This document shows positions 35,498 to 47,650 of a stretch of DNA of 64,000 nt, one piece after another (positions within the stretch are counted from its first letter, which is position 1; each line of letters opens with the position of its first letter). Position numbers and translations under genes: made by a program. The stretch is from positions 748,335 through 812,334 of the forward strand of contig NW_006763147.1 of assembly GCF_000264905.1 (NCBI RefSeq). Reading direction: 5' to 3'. The notes beneath the pieces are model-generated. The model was given only the letters and a program-made list of their open reading frames with translations. It had not been told where the DNA came from and ran no database searches. The DNA comes from Stereum hirsutum FP-91666 SS1. Lineage: Eukaryota; Basidiomycota; Agaricomycetes; Russulales; Stereaceae.

Positions 35498-35926
35498 AGC
35501 TCCGTATGTAAGTGTCACGCCTCACCATACATTATCAACCGTTTATATAGGTGCACGCTAACAGAGGCCCATCGCCAACGTCAGGAAATGCATCCAGTTC
35601 CTTGTAATTTGTAATGTACATACTAAGGCTGCTTGCGCATTTGCACTTCGAATATCGTGACGTGGGTTTCTTTCTTGTGAGTGAGGCTTAGCATCGATGA
35701 TACAATCTATATTATTCTGCTTCTCTATGGTAAGTTATTCACGAGTGACCTTCCGGTGTCTGAAGAGTCAATGCAAGACTGAAATAAATATATAAATAAG
35801 TAGAACAACACAATACAATCCGAAACAAGACGCAAACATACTAACAGCACAAAAGGATAGGCATATATATACAGCAACGGAACCAAGAAGAAAGACAGCC
35901 TGACGTGCATAACAAGATACAAAATA
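35498..35926. other. Convergent spacer
   Basis: 3' flanks of the converging genes at 33830-35497 and 35927-40253. No further feature is seen. Confidence 0.4.
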
Positions 35927-38900
35927 TCAATCCTCAGGCTTAGGTCCATTCACCAACAAATACACAGCCCGCACGTTCAAACCCAAATTGTACTGCCCAG
36001 CATTGTCCTGATCACTGAGCCACTTGGTCGCAGTATAGCAGACCGCTACCAAGGACTTTTTGCGAAGCTCTACTCCGGATATCTGGGGACATATATCAGA
36101 ACCGGCCTGGGCGAAGAAATCAGCAAGGCTGGACATCTCAGCAAACTCTCCAGCACGACGGGGGTGGAAGAACCGGGTGCAATCAAAAACCGGGACTACA
36201 GAGAACGATAAGAACACCGTTGAGCTACCAAGGTAAATAAAGCTTACTCGGCTTTCCGTATAGGATAAACGGAGGCCCGCGTCCCACGGAGCCTCGACTG
36301 GAAGACTGTACTTCACCAGGTCCGGGAGCTTCATTGTGGACAACGGGAACGACAGGTGGATTCCGAGGTACGGTGTATGTTGGGAGTGGATTACCGGTCC
36401 CTTCAGCCTCCCATCGATCCCTCTGTCCTTCAGCTTGGATACATCAGAAAGAGACAAACAAGACATGATGTGATTGAAACCTACTGGCTTTGCCCCAAGT
36501 GCTCTGAATCGTAATCCCATTCTCATGTATATAGTAGGCTAATACATTTTCGTCGAATGCATTCCCTATGCAAGCAAAAGTACGGTCCCATTCGCCTTTG
36601 AAGGGGTAGATGGTGACACCATAAGCTGTCGAGGACGTGGAAAGCTTCGCCACACGAGGTTTAAACAGATGGCTGTCCACGATCGATCCGAAAGTGATGC
36701 AGCAGGCAGGACCGGTAGAAAAACCCTTGACAGTGAGATTGTAGGAAGGGTTCTTGCTGTTCCTGGTTTTAACGCCGTACAATCGTGAAGGAGGGAATCT
36801 AGCAGGGTTGATGAAGCGATGATTGTCACATTGGGCGAAAGACATGATATCCTTAAGCAATCTGGGAATGAAGATGTCAGTACAAGATGTTCGAGCATGA
36901 AAGGGCATAAGTAATCACCCGGTATTGATCGGCTTGGGACCATACGTTCCGTCTTCCAGCCACGAAAAAGGAGTACACAGCACCTCCGCTCCGGCAGAAG
37001 ACGACATAGCGACAGCACTGTGTACAGTCAGACTCCAGAGAATAAACAGCAGAACAATAAAGCCACGCACGTCAGAGGGTAAAGGCCGTCATATGTCCCC
37101 GACATGAAATCATCCATGATGCTGCTGTTGGTAATCTCACAGTACTTCGTGGAGGTGTTGAGACTGACAAATTGTACACAATTAATACAAATATTGGAAA
37201 CAATAGAAAGGTCCAACCTATTGTTATCAAGCGAGCCTTGTACCTTGATTGAACTACCGTCAATATAATACGGGGACACAATTAGATCAACAATCAACGT
37301 CCTGAAACACCATTTGCTCACGGAAGCTTATTCCTCTTCGCAATCTTACCAACGTCCTCCTTGCGATGAAGTCTGCACAACACGCATCCGTCAGCAAGCA
37401 CGACGGATATGACATACAACGCTTACATTGAAGAAGAAGGTTTTCCCTTTGACTATCAACGCGTACCAGTAAATAAGTCAGTCCACTTATAGCAGCACAT
37501 AGCACTCACAGCAGGCGCCACATTGGAACCGCGGGTCGAGTGAGAAGACCGAATAGATCCTTTCACAGGAGTGTTCGCAGCCTTCAAAAAACAAGAGTGA
37601 CATTGTAAGTACAGTGATGCACTAAGAACAGATATACTGCTTACCACGGACTTTCCCTTGCCACTACCTTTCGAACGAGATCTCGGAGGGGTCCTAGCTT
37701 CTTCAAGTGAAGCATTATCTCCATCCGCATCAACATCTTCGCCATCTTCCTCTTCCGTATGATCACGACGGGATTTCCGTAACGATGATTTAGTAGGCGT
37801 CCGCCCAGCCTTGAATATACAGAATAAGAGATAAGAAATATAAAGGCGCAAAAATGTGGGTAACTCACAACGGTCTTCCCTTTGACTGAACTTATGCGAC
37901 TAGACTTGGATGACTTTGCCGGCTGGACAGGCTGTTCATCTTCATCATCTTCTTCTTCTTCCTCTTCCTCTTCCTCTTCCTCTTCCTCTTCCTCTTCCTC
38001 TTCCTCCTCTTCGACTTCTTCTTCGACATCCTCAACAACCACACGTCGACGGGAAGTACTAACAGGCGCCTTTGAATACGGGCGCACACCATTTGGTCAA
38101 TGGAGACGACACAACGTAAGTTGTCGAATATCGATAATGGACAAGAAAGATACGTACCACCGCCTTGCCTTTCGAAGATGCGGAGCGGCGAGGAACTGAA
38201 TGCCGAGCTCTATCTGAAGCAAGCTGGCCCTCCTCATGGTAATCGTCATCTTCACTGCGAGATACAGCAAACCGACGAGGAGATGACTGAGCAGTGGGCC
38301 GCCCAGAGTTCTACAACATGAAACTCAAAATGAATCAACACGTCAACAGCCAAAATGAGATGTACTGACAGAGCGACTGCCTTTAACAGGAACCGACCGA
38401 CGACGATTGGCGGACTTCTCTTTGATATGAAGATGCTCATCCTCGGTCTCTTCCGCTGTGACTTCAACTTGTGTGGATCGTGAGGAAGGAGCAGACCCCT
38501 TCCCAAAGTTCTGCTTAGCCTATCAATGAAAGGAATAGACACAAAAATAAGCGGTCAAATAAATGAGCAATACATAGGGTACTCACGGCCTTCCTGCCTT
38601 TCCCAGCGGCGGCGCGACGGGGAACAGGGGATGCATATGTATCCGACTGATGCTGGTAATCATCATCAGCCTGCACAAATTCCGAAGGTCAGAACATAAG
38701 TATCAACTTAAACGAATCATGCACATACCTGATCTTCATCCTCCATCAACTTCACTCTAACCTTCTTCTTCGGACTAGGAGGTGCACTACTCGGAGGGCC
38801 CGGAGCATAATCAGATTCATACTATATAACAAATAGGACACATGTGACGTGCAATTGTATAGACAAAATCAATATTATGGCGCATCATGCAAGAGAAAAT

Positions 38901-40253
38901 AACTCACATCTACCTCTTCTGCACTGGCACTAGCGACTCCCTCCTCATCTGAGTTGAAGTAAGAAGTGTCGTCTTCGAAGTGTTCTTCATCGGCCATCTC
39001 AATATCGTCTGCATCATCATACGCCTCGTCAGCGACGCCAGTATCGTCGATGAAACCAATATCAGACGGCCGGGGGCTCTCGTCTCCACTGTATTGCATT
39101 CTGTAACGCAAACTCAGATGTATCAATTTGTAGCTCAATATGCGACATGCCAACATCAAATCAGGACCCACACAAAATCGTTGTCATCGGAGACCCTGTC
39201 CACGAGCACGAAGTCACAAATTAAATAAACATCGAGACAATGAAGATGACAATTAAACAACTCACTCGGCATGGGTTTCACCCTCTGGAGCATCCTCATC
39301 GGATATGTCCGCCGTTTCTCTGTCCTTTGAATGTGAGCAACTTTACAACTGACAAAGACATATACTGACCGGGTGGTCCGACGAGCACCTGTCCGGCGAG
39401 TCGAGGCAACACGACCCTTCTTTGTGGTAACGACATGCGATTGCGGCACATCATCATCGGAGGGCTCTCTACACAATTGGTGGGCAGCCAATATGATTTA
39501 GTACAAAGCTACTAAAACAGTGTAACATACGTACCTTTTGGATCGAACGGCTGACTGACGACTTGATGAAGTGGGTTTATTCTTCTTGGGAGAACGCACT
39601 GTCTCTCTGGACGGCTGATGGTCTGAAACGTCGCTGTAATTTAAAGCACAACAAGACATCAACTGAAAAGAACTACAAATTGACTTGGAAAAAAAAGTGG
39701 GAAACGCTAACAATGCGAACCTGTTTGCTGGTTTTTTTCTCTTACCACCACCAGCGGGTATCTTGGAAGACTTGGCTTTCGTATTGGAAGGCGCGTTACC
39801 AATATCTCCGTCAGAGTCAGATGCCGTCGTGGAGTCACGCATATCACTTTTAGAACAAACAGGATATTATGATATTAGTATAGCGACTGAACTTAATAAG
39901 CAGATCCAAACATACTCATCTGAATTGCCCAATGGATGACCACGGCTGGTCTGCGCAGACCGCGATGGTACCGAACGAGACTTGGGCAAAGACGTACTAT
40001 ATGGATAGCATAAGATCAATCCCATGTTGAGAACACACATAGGCACATAAACTCACAGATGCGCTGGCTTGATGCCGTCTTCCGCACCAGCTGCAGCCTT
40101 CTCAGATAATTTCCTGTGAATACATCTAGACGTGAGCATTGACGCGACCGAGAAAATAAGAATAAGATGATGTTACTTCTTCCTGGTAGACCGAATTGGA
40201 TTAACAGATGGGGTAGAAGCAGCCTCAGTTTTTTTAGTACGCCTAGGAGGCAT
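35927..40253 (-). CDS. Multi-exon acidic/serine-rich protein with Agaricomycete-specific C-terminal domain
   Basis: About twenty small exons starting at ATG 40253 (MPPRRTKKTEAAS). The N-terminal two thirds is low-complexity Ser/Lys/Asp/Glu sequence with basic patches (TRRTGARRTTRS, SPKKNKPTSSSR, DHTEEEDGED) and a glutamate run of about 20 residues encoded near 37945-38015. It looks nuclear, chromatin-associated style. Central exons are nearly all phase 0 and end in KGKAV, KGKTV or KGKSV. The C-terminal domain (about 37260-35927) reads TAVAMSSSAGAEVLC, FSTGPACCITFGSIVDSH, YGVTIYPFKGEWDRTFACIGNAF, IPVFDCTRFFH and SLVAVCYTATKWLS; this matches a family I know only as hypothetical Agaricomycete proteins. 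Exon links at about 37290-37510 could not be resolved, so an error, frameshift or unusual intron may lie there. Function unknown. Confidence 0.65.
37645..38310 (-). repeat. Serial phase-0 exons with KGK ends, including poly-Glu
   Basis: Three consecutive exons, 38310-38158 (153 bp), 38069-37869 (201 bp) and 37809-37645 (165 bp), are each a multiple of three and begin and end in phase 0. They close with KGKAV, KGKTV and KGKSV; two of the three, and the next exon downstream, start with alanine plus a small/polar residue. They look like duplicated exon units of a linker. The middle one carries the (GAA/GAG)n glutamate run. Confidence 0.6.
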
Positions 40254-41217
40254 TGCGACGAAGAGGGTAGAACGAGGGTGAGCTGATTACTAGAACAAGT
40301 GTACGGAGGTCAGTTTATAATGTAAAGATAATAAAGAACAGTATTCAGGCGATACAGCAACGAAAGATAATAAGGTTTCGAGCGGCCGCAAACGAAGCAA
40401 CACGAAGCTGGAGCATATGACGAGATGGGGACACTGGATATACGGACGGATCATAGACACTGCCATGAAAACACTGAACACCGTAGCATACGGGCCATAT
40501 CTCCATGGGGAGAAGTGAAATACTCGAACACATCGATGATCTCAAAAGTGAGCTCACACGTAGTCATTGCCCAGAGGAGAAAAGACAGCGCCCGCGAGAA
40601 GAGTATGCACAGAGCAATGCACCCTGTCCATTGCTTTTGGCAGGATGGAACGCATTGGGCAAGGGATGGAAACGGTAAGTTGAATGCCATACTCATACGA
40701 CACAATGGACCAGCCAGAGAAAGATAGTGCACTCATTTCCGCGGCTTCAAAGCGTAGAGTACTCCGCATGCCTGAGGCAAGAGACCTCCGCAGGCGAAGG
40801 TAGTGCCAGACCGTATCGCATCGAACCAAAAGGACAACCGTTGACGATATCACGAGGCGAAAACGGCGTCAACGGCCGTGAGATACAACAAGATTTCCTT
40901 GGAAAGCACAAAAGGAGAAGTGCCGCACAAGCAACGACAATCCATTCCGCCGATACACCGCCTCAAATTCAAGACGACTTACACCCCAGCATCCACACAA
41001 CCGGACAAGTCCAAAAGTCTTGAATACCGCAGTTGTGATGAGTTACTGGATGCCCGATCAGCGGGTTTCAGTTCCATATTTTGATCTAAATAACTTGCAA
41101 TAAACGGAGGCGTGATGGAGCTCCGACCTAAGATGGAGTAGCCGGAAAGCAGGAGTCAATATATAAATAAGACAGAGATACCATGTGTGCAATAGGAGAA
41201 TACACTTACCTAGACTC

Positions 41218-42537
41218 ATGTCATCCAACTCGGAATTCGTTCGATTCGTAGCGGACCGTGCCAATAGTAAGCAAACTGGTCAACTTTTCAACTGACTGAC
41301 TGAACACGCATTGCCTATGTAGAATCGCACGCAAAGCAGATCATACACAATGCCACTGCTGATTACGACACGAGTCAAGATCTGACAGCCTTTCGAAAGG
41401 TGAGTATATAGTGGAAGTACATTAATAATCCCATAACTTACCAACACACGTTCTTCAGAGAGCCCTATATGTCCATAGGACTATGGACAACAATTCAGCG
41501 GTGCTCCTCGAGAACACGATCAACAACTCCAATGTAGAGGAGACTGTAGAGGCGATATTCGTCGTAGCCGGTATCCTCATTCAAAGCAACCTGCCGCCAA
41601 TCAGAACGAAAGCTCAGTAGGTCCAACCGACTAGGTCTGGAGGGGCCAACGCTAACGAACATTGTCACACTCACAGACTACCAGATCAGATTACATCCGC
41701 TGCTCAGGAGGTGTCTATCATCGCCGCGGACGCTGATCATTTCGACAAAGCTGTAGCCGCCATAGAGGACATCCGGGATATGTTCGGATTAGAGTTCCCA
41801 AGCGGAGCACTGAAATCAGCAGACCATAACCTGTTTGAAGGCGAGCTGGGACTCACGTTTGGAACACGTTATTTCACCCCATCCCATATATGCAAGAACG
41901 ACACTGGGGAGAAGCTGCCCGCCGAAATAGACCCATTGGGCATACTGACCAAAGCAGCGAGGGGCAAAGGGAAGTTTCTGCTGGAGAATATGGTTCTATA
42001 TCACCAGCATAAAGGAGCGCATTCAGACACAAAGTGAGTACATACACAATATACAGGTTATTGGCGCTGAAGACATAAATTCCTAGGTGGTTTGATATCG
42101 AGCCGAGCCGATTCAGGCTGGGCCAGGTGGTACAACTTGAGGTGGCTTTTCGTGTCATACCAACCTCCTCCAAATCCCATTATCGAATGGTCCCTTTGCT
42201 ACGTAGCCTGGCATTGCTGAACAGTGATATATACACTGTGAGTGACTAGTGCCATTTGTATATGACGTTGGTACTTACTGGTCAAAAGGCATGGGAGCAA
42301 ATCATCCGCAGCTCCAAGAAACCCCCTACCCATAGGATTCAATTCAAACGAAGCACCGCGTACTACATCAAAGACGAACCTACACCAGAACTGCCACCAA
42401 ACAAGAGGGCAAGAACGGAGCCTGCGGATGAGTCTGCAAAGGCGGGAGAGCACAGTGGTGAGGGTGGGCAGCATGATGTTGATGACCAGATGCCGTTCGC
42501 CGTCGACTACGATGACGGCGCTCCAGTCCAAGGATAG
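41218..42537 (+). CDS. Agaricomycete-specific protein of unknown function, six exons
   Basis: Exons 41218-41266, 41323-41399, 41459-41616, 41677-42033, 42087-42237, 42289-42537; 346 residues with all phases consistent. It starts MSSNSEFVRFVADR. A helical N-terminal half (residues about 1-130) is followed by a beta-rich domain with GKFLLENMVLYHQ, then RFRLGQVVQLEVAFRVIPTSS and MVPLLRSLALLNSDIYT, a pattern I recognise from widespread hypothetical proteins of mushrooms. A basic KKPPTHRIQFKR and NKRAR are followed by an acidic tail. It is unrecognised beyond that. It is divergent from the 35927-40253 gene, with about 1 kb between starts. Confidence 0.7.
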
Positions 42538-42757
42538 CCGACATTAACGATGAGATCAATATACAGTGATGGATACAGACGTACCGTAGTGTGTCCGCAT
42601 ATACAGTATTTCGGATGTGGCGAAATCCGCGGTGTGGACCACCGAATGGATATATGGAGAACGAGTCTTGATGGGGAATAGATTAGCCTATAGAGGAATA
42701 TATATGAGCGTAGCCCCTCGATGATGACTGACAATAACCCACTTCTCCGACTGATCA

Positions 42758-43221
42758 ATGTCACTAATCAAAGGTAAGAGCACATAAATATATGACGCCA
42801 ACATCCCACTGAATAAGCAGATACAGATGAGAAACTACAAGTCACTTTCAAAGACATATACGACGACAACGAGGACAGCAAATTCTTCAAAGGCGATCTG
42901 CGATTTGTTCCCTCGGGCGATAGGGAACTGTCCTCCTGGTTAACCATAGTCACACACCTAGACGAGCACCAATATCACGGCACGATCTACACCGACGTGG
43001 TGTATATAGCCGATCCGAGCATGCGGCTGACTATAAGGATAAAAGCGATGGTGACAGGGCTTAACTTCGGATCGTGCAGGTAAACGATACAGTTACAGAA
43101 CGAGCGAACGCTGACAACTAGAACAGCGCCGAATACACGGGAGGTGAACAAGAAACTCTGCACCTCGGACATGGTGGATCTGTCGACGAAACCAGCTATG
43201 CAATACAGCACCAACGCCTGA
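42758..43221 (+). CDS. Small hypothetical protein, three exons
   Basis: Exons 42758-42773, 42821-43079 and 43122-43221; all phases agree, 124 residues. The body (QVTFKDIYDDNEDSKFF, GDLRFVPSGDRELSSWL, YHGTIYTDVVYIADPSMR) reads as a beta-rich domain without known motifs. The last exon could also be read differently if the gene continues into 43238-43780. It follows the 41218-42537 gene in the same direction at 220 bp and may be a related lineage-specific gene. Confidence 0.5.
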
Positions 43222-43425
43222 ATGACATACGCAAGGCATGTTCGAGCTTGGCACGCGGATCGTCGACTTCACCACACAAGTATCCTGCGTTAAGCAGCTC
43301 CTGGGGAAAGATGATTCTTGTGCTTTCCCGCCGAGCCAACAAGTCCAGAAAGGTGCGTACACACTCTACCATTCTCACCGCCGAGCAACGTCACTCATTT
43401 TGGCTAAAACCCAAAGCCTGTCAGG

Positions 43426-43779
43426 GTGGAGATTCTGACCGGCGACACGCTGGTTGAAGCAGACACAGATGCCATCGAGATCGGAGATATTGTGGACGTA
43501 CCGGTTTGGATGGATGTGTGGAACGGCCCCGCCGACTTGAATGTTGATCCTTGGACGCTCACAAGCTTCGACAGGTTGGTCATAGTGGAAAAGAAGACGA
43601 AGACGGTGAGCAACATACTGTTATCGACGAGCAGACGACCTAACATGCGCATAACAGAGAACGTGACGATGGCGAACTTTGGTTCAAATCTATGCATTGG
43701 GTGTTTAATGAGCGGGCCCGAGACCTGCATTGATATCAATATGAGAAAATTAAACGCTAGGGGGGTGGCAAGGAGTTGA
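43426..43779 (+). CDS. Partial or decayed ORF related to the preceding genes
   Basis: Open stretch with EILTGDTLVEADTDAIEIGDIVDVPVWMDVW, which recalls the RFRLGQVVQLEVAF strand pair of the 41218-42537 protein. No good ATG or unambiguous upstream exon was found (candidate acceptors at about 43415-43430 differ in phase). It may be the 3' part of a further gene or a pseudogene. Confidence 0.3.
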   Translation: MEILTGDTLVEADTDAIEIGDIVDVPVWMDVWNGPADLNVDPWTLTSFDRLVIVEKKTKTVSNILLSTSRRPNMRITENVTMANFGSNLCIGCLMSGPETCIDINMRKLNARGVARS

Positions 43780-44427
43780 TTGGCACGTAATACAAGAATA
43801 TACGCTTACATATTTATGCATGCACAACAATGAGCGACCTTGAGTTTCAGAATTTCAGAGATAGATGCCAATAGACATGTTTGAGTGAGCACGGTCCGTT
43901 CAAAGAGCAAGTAGAATGTCAGCTGAGGGTCAACAGTGTGCGGCGCGATGAGTACAAAGTGGCGTAGAAAGGTGGCGTATGCAAAAAGCCAACACTCACG
44001 CAGTGTTATGTGGCCAATAAACAGCACGATCAGATTGGTGAACATCCTGGTGAGAACATGTAAACCTCACATATCATCACGTACATACCGACCCGATGAG
44101 ACTTACAGATGTCGTGTGCTCAGTCACTGGCATCGGGTGCGCCCGTCCCTCCCCAGAAAGTCCTTACCGAGCCACGGTCGACTGGAAAGAGGACGCGAAT
44201 ACACACACATAGAACAAGCAGACGTTGAAGATCCGACATCGATTAACCAGCAAGAATACCACAGAGCATAGAGCGACAATGGAGCCGAGCGCACCGATAT
44301 GAGCGACAAGCGGGTTCCAGTTTTGTCCATAACAGTGAGGCGACCTGAATCAAAGAAGCTGAATATGCAAATATTTGAGAGAGAACTCGAACAATAGCCT
44401 TACCTTGCAATGCATGCATACCAACTG
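43780..44427. other. No gene seen
   Basis: Short ORFs only. This is the start of the repeat-rich, gene-poor stretch that runs to about 51.1 kb. Confidence 0.35.
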
Positions 44428-44478
44428 ATCGCCCACAAGCGTTCATCGCCCACAAGCGTTCATCGCCCACAAGCGTTC
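44428..44478. repeat. 17-bp perfect tandem repeat, three units
   Basis: ATCGCCCACAAGCGTTC occurs three times head to tail without mismatch. The period is not a multiple of three, so it is noncoding. Typical replication-slippage minisatellite. Confidence 0.9.
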
Positions 44479-44918
44479 ACCGAACCAAAGCTTTAAGGGT
44501 GCGGCTGGCATTCACGGACTCGCATCGACCAATATCTAGAGGCAAGTAAGGACAGCTGGCGAGCAATCCAGGGAGGTGCAGTGGATAAACAATGTATCTG
44601 TATCAGAGACGTACGATGGCCGATAGACAAGAAGGAAGGAACAGGGATGAGCGCGAGCGTTGGAAATCTCGCCACACCATATGCGTGGGAATTCTGAATC
44701 ACAACCTAAAACAGGAAACCGGGGCGGAAGCCGAAAAAGAAAAAGAAGCAAAAAGAAAACATTTATACACGATTCACTCGTTCCTCATGGAATCGTAACT
44801 TTGCCACCCCATCATGAGGCTACATATTATTTTCGGACGTCGCTTTCGCAAGTCCATTTTCCGTGTTGAGTGCAGTTCTGCGTACTCATTCAAAACTTCT
44901 TCCGAATAATCCTCCACT

Positions 44919-45187
44919 TACTGTAGTTTTTCGACCGTAGGTTCGTGGGAAGATTATGTCAGACGTGACCTTCGCCAGACCACGGTTCGTTTGGGCGGAC
45001 CACGCGTGACGAACCAATGAAATTGTTCGCGGTACGTCCTAAAATTTGATTTCTGCTCGATTTTGGTGGAAATCGGTCACGATTTGCTGTTCGTGGACCC
45101 GCGTATATGCGTGACCATCAGGTCAAATATGTTCGCCGGCGCACCCTGCCTGATGTGTGACGAACATATGGTCGAAAAACTACAGTA
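44919..45187. mobile_element. MITE with 26-bp terminal inverted repeats, TA target
   Basis: Left end CTGTAGTTTTTCGACC (from 44921) and right end GGTCGAAAAACTACAG (to 45185) are perfect inverted copies. The match extends to about 26 bp with two mismatches. Both sides are flanked by TA (44919-44920 and 45186-45187), fitting a TA target duplication of Tc1/mariner-like elements. The 265-bp interior holds no ORF, so it is non-autonomous. Confidence 0.85.
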
Positions 45188-45234
45188 TTGCTGGTTGCAT
45201 AAATAATGAGAATCCGCGGCGAAAGAAAAAAAAA

Positions 45235-45345
45235 GTTTGCGACGAGAGGTCGCCTCTGAGCTCGCTCGGACCGGCCGGCGAGAGGCCTGGGGAGGTTGCA
45301 GGTTCAAACCAGACCAGAGTATTCTTGCAGCCCTACCTATACCAC
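45235..45345 (+). repeat. tRNA-like SINE candidate
   Basis: Contains a pol III B-box match GGTTCAAACC (about 45299-45310, inside GAGGTTGCAGGTTCAAACC). About 45 bases upstream is a degenerate A-box/D-arm (AGCTCGCTCGG). Spacing and order fit a tRNA-derived SINE head. A clean cloverleaf cannot be drawn, so I do not call a tRNA gene. A hairpin CTTCGCCA/TTGGCGAAG lies about 110 bases downstream. Confidence 0.35.
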
Positions 45346-45668
45346 GCCCTCCGGGCCAGACCTGTTCCTTCTGTCCCCACAGAATTGGCCACCAAGTTGC
45401 TTTGCTTCAGGCTCCTTCGCCACTTGGCGAAGAGGAGACAATCATGAGGAAGACGAGAAAACCGAACAGTAGACAAGTCGGAGCTGTACGGGAGACGGAA
45501 AGATGTGGGGCGGACGAGGTGACGCTCTGAGATAACGCAGTGACAAAAACATGAGCTCAAGACAGGCCCCACAGTTTTGACGCCACCGCCACAGGTCGGG
45601 GCGTGACGTGACTGGTGTTACCGCAATGAATGACTCTTGTTCTAAGACCTGTCCTAACGGAACAGGAA

Positions 45669-45691
45669 TACTATGGATGGCCCAGTAGTTC
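45669..45691 (-). repeat. 23-bp dispersed repeat, copy 1
   Basis: The reverse complement is identical over 23 bases to 48422-48444 (begins GAACTACTGGGCCATCC). Both copies sit near GAGACAAG/GAGCTC segments, so they are probably pieces of the same old repeat element in opposite orientation. Confidence 0.75.
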
Positions 45692-45899
45692 AACAAATCT
45701 TGAGCTCTCGGCCGAACCCTTGTCTCGCAACCTGGGACTACAAAAACTAGGAGATATGTACTTTGAGGTCTTCTGATTATGTCTGTGTGATCTATAATTT
45801 TTTTGAGAGAGGCCGGGGACATCAGCAAGGCCGCATCTGGCGAAACCTAGCCATTTCGGTCTATTCGGTCTCCCGGGAGACATGAATAGATCCTTTGAC

Positions 45900-47480
45900 A
45901 GCATCTATTCATCATAGACCTGCCTTTAGCTAGACATGGTTGGATTCTGGTAGACGCAGGATAGATGGCGGTAGAGCACGATAGTCCGCGAGGTTTATGT
46001 CGTGGATCATGCCATGGAGCCCGATATGTTTCACTCGGACTGCTCAGTTTGGGTGGGAAATTTCATTGCATTGCAAAATATACATGGTAACTACTCGAAC
46101 AAACTGACTTTACGCTAATGTATGGGTGACATGAACCAATGCAAACCAACGCAAACCTCTCGAATGGACTCCATGTGTAGCGAAGTGGCTTTGTCTCGGG
46201 ATCTACGAGATGTCGGCCTATGAAATCTAAATATAACAGCGCACAGAAATTAGTCACATAAATAAGCATCCCCAATATCAGAGACGGGACTCACGAAAAA
46301 GTAGGAGACAAGTGCCGAGCAAGCAACCTGTCTATCTGAAACGCAAACCAAGACGTCAGTGTAAGAAGTAAATAGGATAGGACTGATGCGGGGAAGCCTC
46401 TCACCTTGTGCGACTTAACGCCGTAACGGCCCCTCAATGACCGTTGAAAGTTGGCGGGTCACAGGGCGGGTAAGAGCAGGGTATAAGCTAAAATAAATAT
46501 AGCCATGTCAGTCGGATCAAATGCAGAGTTGTCGCAAAGGAGGGCACGACTTGGGCACGACTCGCCTGGTATGTTCTGCTACGGGATTTTCTGCAACCCC
46601 GACCCATGAGGTTTCCGCTGGGTCCCGTCCATCGGTGTCGAGTTCCAGTCGTGTGCGAGTGCCCTGTCGATGATCCTGGTATCAGTGCACGAAAAAAAGG
46701 GATTCGAGGAAGAGGGGTGCAGGAAGAAGATGAAAGCAAGGATTGAAGCGCCGAGGGGACACTTCAAGAGAGCCTGAAGCGTGAGAGAAATCAACAACGA
46801 ACGAGCGCAGGGAGCTGTTGAGGGCAGGCGTCCGAGTCTTGCCTTGACAGCCTTTGACAGGCCGCGGAATTTTGATTTCTTCACATGTCATTCAAGACTC
46901 GGACAACCATCTATTCGCGCTATATCAGTCTATCAAACTACGAAGCATCGAGAGCGCCCTACGGGTATAGAGCGAGAAGAGTGCCTAGACCAGAATAGAC
47001 TGAAAAGTTAGGTTTAGGCAGATGTGGAACTGGGAAATGGAAAAATCACGCTACGGTAACGATGTGACGTGACGTGACGTTTCGTGACGACGCGCCGTAC
47101 GTGCAGATTTGGCCCTCGGAGTGTGGCGCCGCTGCATGGAGGTGCCGTTTGCGTTGTATTCATGGCCTTAGAGGGCAGATTATGGTGTAGGGCTTCCATA
47201 GACATTGCTAAATGCATGGAGGGTGCAGAATGTATTTTATAGCAATAAATACATGCATTTTGAGTCATGTATATGTATATACACTCATAAAACCATTCAC
47301 ACCTTCACGAAGAGCCGCGAAGCGGCCCAGAAAATATTTTAACTTGTACCTCATAGCGTTTACACATTGCGCGTGAGTCGGCGGGTGGCTGGAAGGACTA
47401 CCGGGTATTTGTGTATGGTGAAATCGGGAGGGAGCCAGTAGAGGGCACCGGAGAGTGTGGCAAGACAGCGAGTGTGGCGC
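45900..47480. other. Gene-poor repeat-rich spacer
   Basis: Only chance ORFs. A short hairpin GCCGC GAA GCGGC occurs near 47312-47324. No terminal repeats or RNA genes could be fixed. Confidence 0.35.
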
Positions 47481-47499
47481 GACGTGACGGAGGCGCGCT

Positions 47500-47650
47500 G
47501 GATCGTGTTTTGATGCGACGGGATCGTGTTTTTTTGGATAGGAAGGTGTCTGCGCACCTGGGCGCTTCACACCAAGCTCCCAGCCAGAATTCTACCGAAG
47601 GTGGGACGACACCGAAAAAACACGCTCCCGATAATCAGAAACACGATCCA
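47500..47650. repeat. Clustered GGATCGTGTTTT motifs in both orientations
   Basis: GGATCGTGTTTT occurs at 47500-47511 and 47521-47532, and its inverse AAACACGATCC at 47639-47649. Related CACGCTCCC/GGAGCGTG forms occur near 47620 and 47898. This could be subterminal motifs of a degraded transposon. No intact ends were found. Confidence 0.4.

Noticed and set aside
36000..40250. Plus-strand serine-rich ORF (poly-Ser near 37930-38010)
   Set aside because: It is the antisense shadow of the glutamate run in the spliced minus-strand gene.
46579..46884. Minus-strand ORF with hydrophobic stretch as a secreted protein
   Set aside because: No splice context, family resemblance or promoter; lies in repeat-rich DNA and is likely chance.
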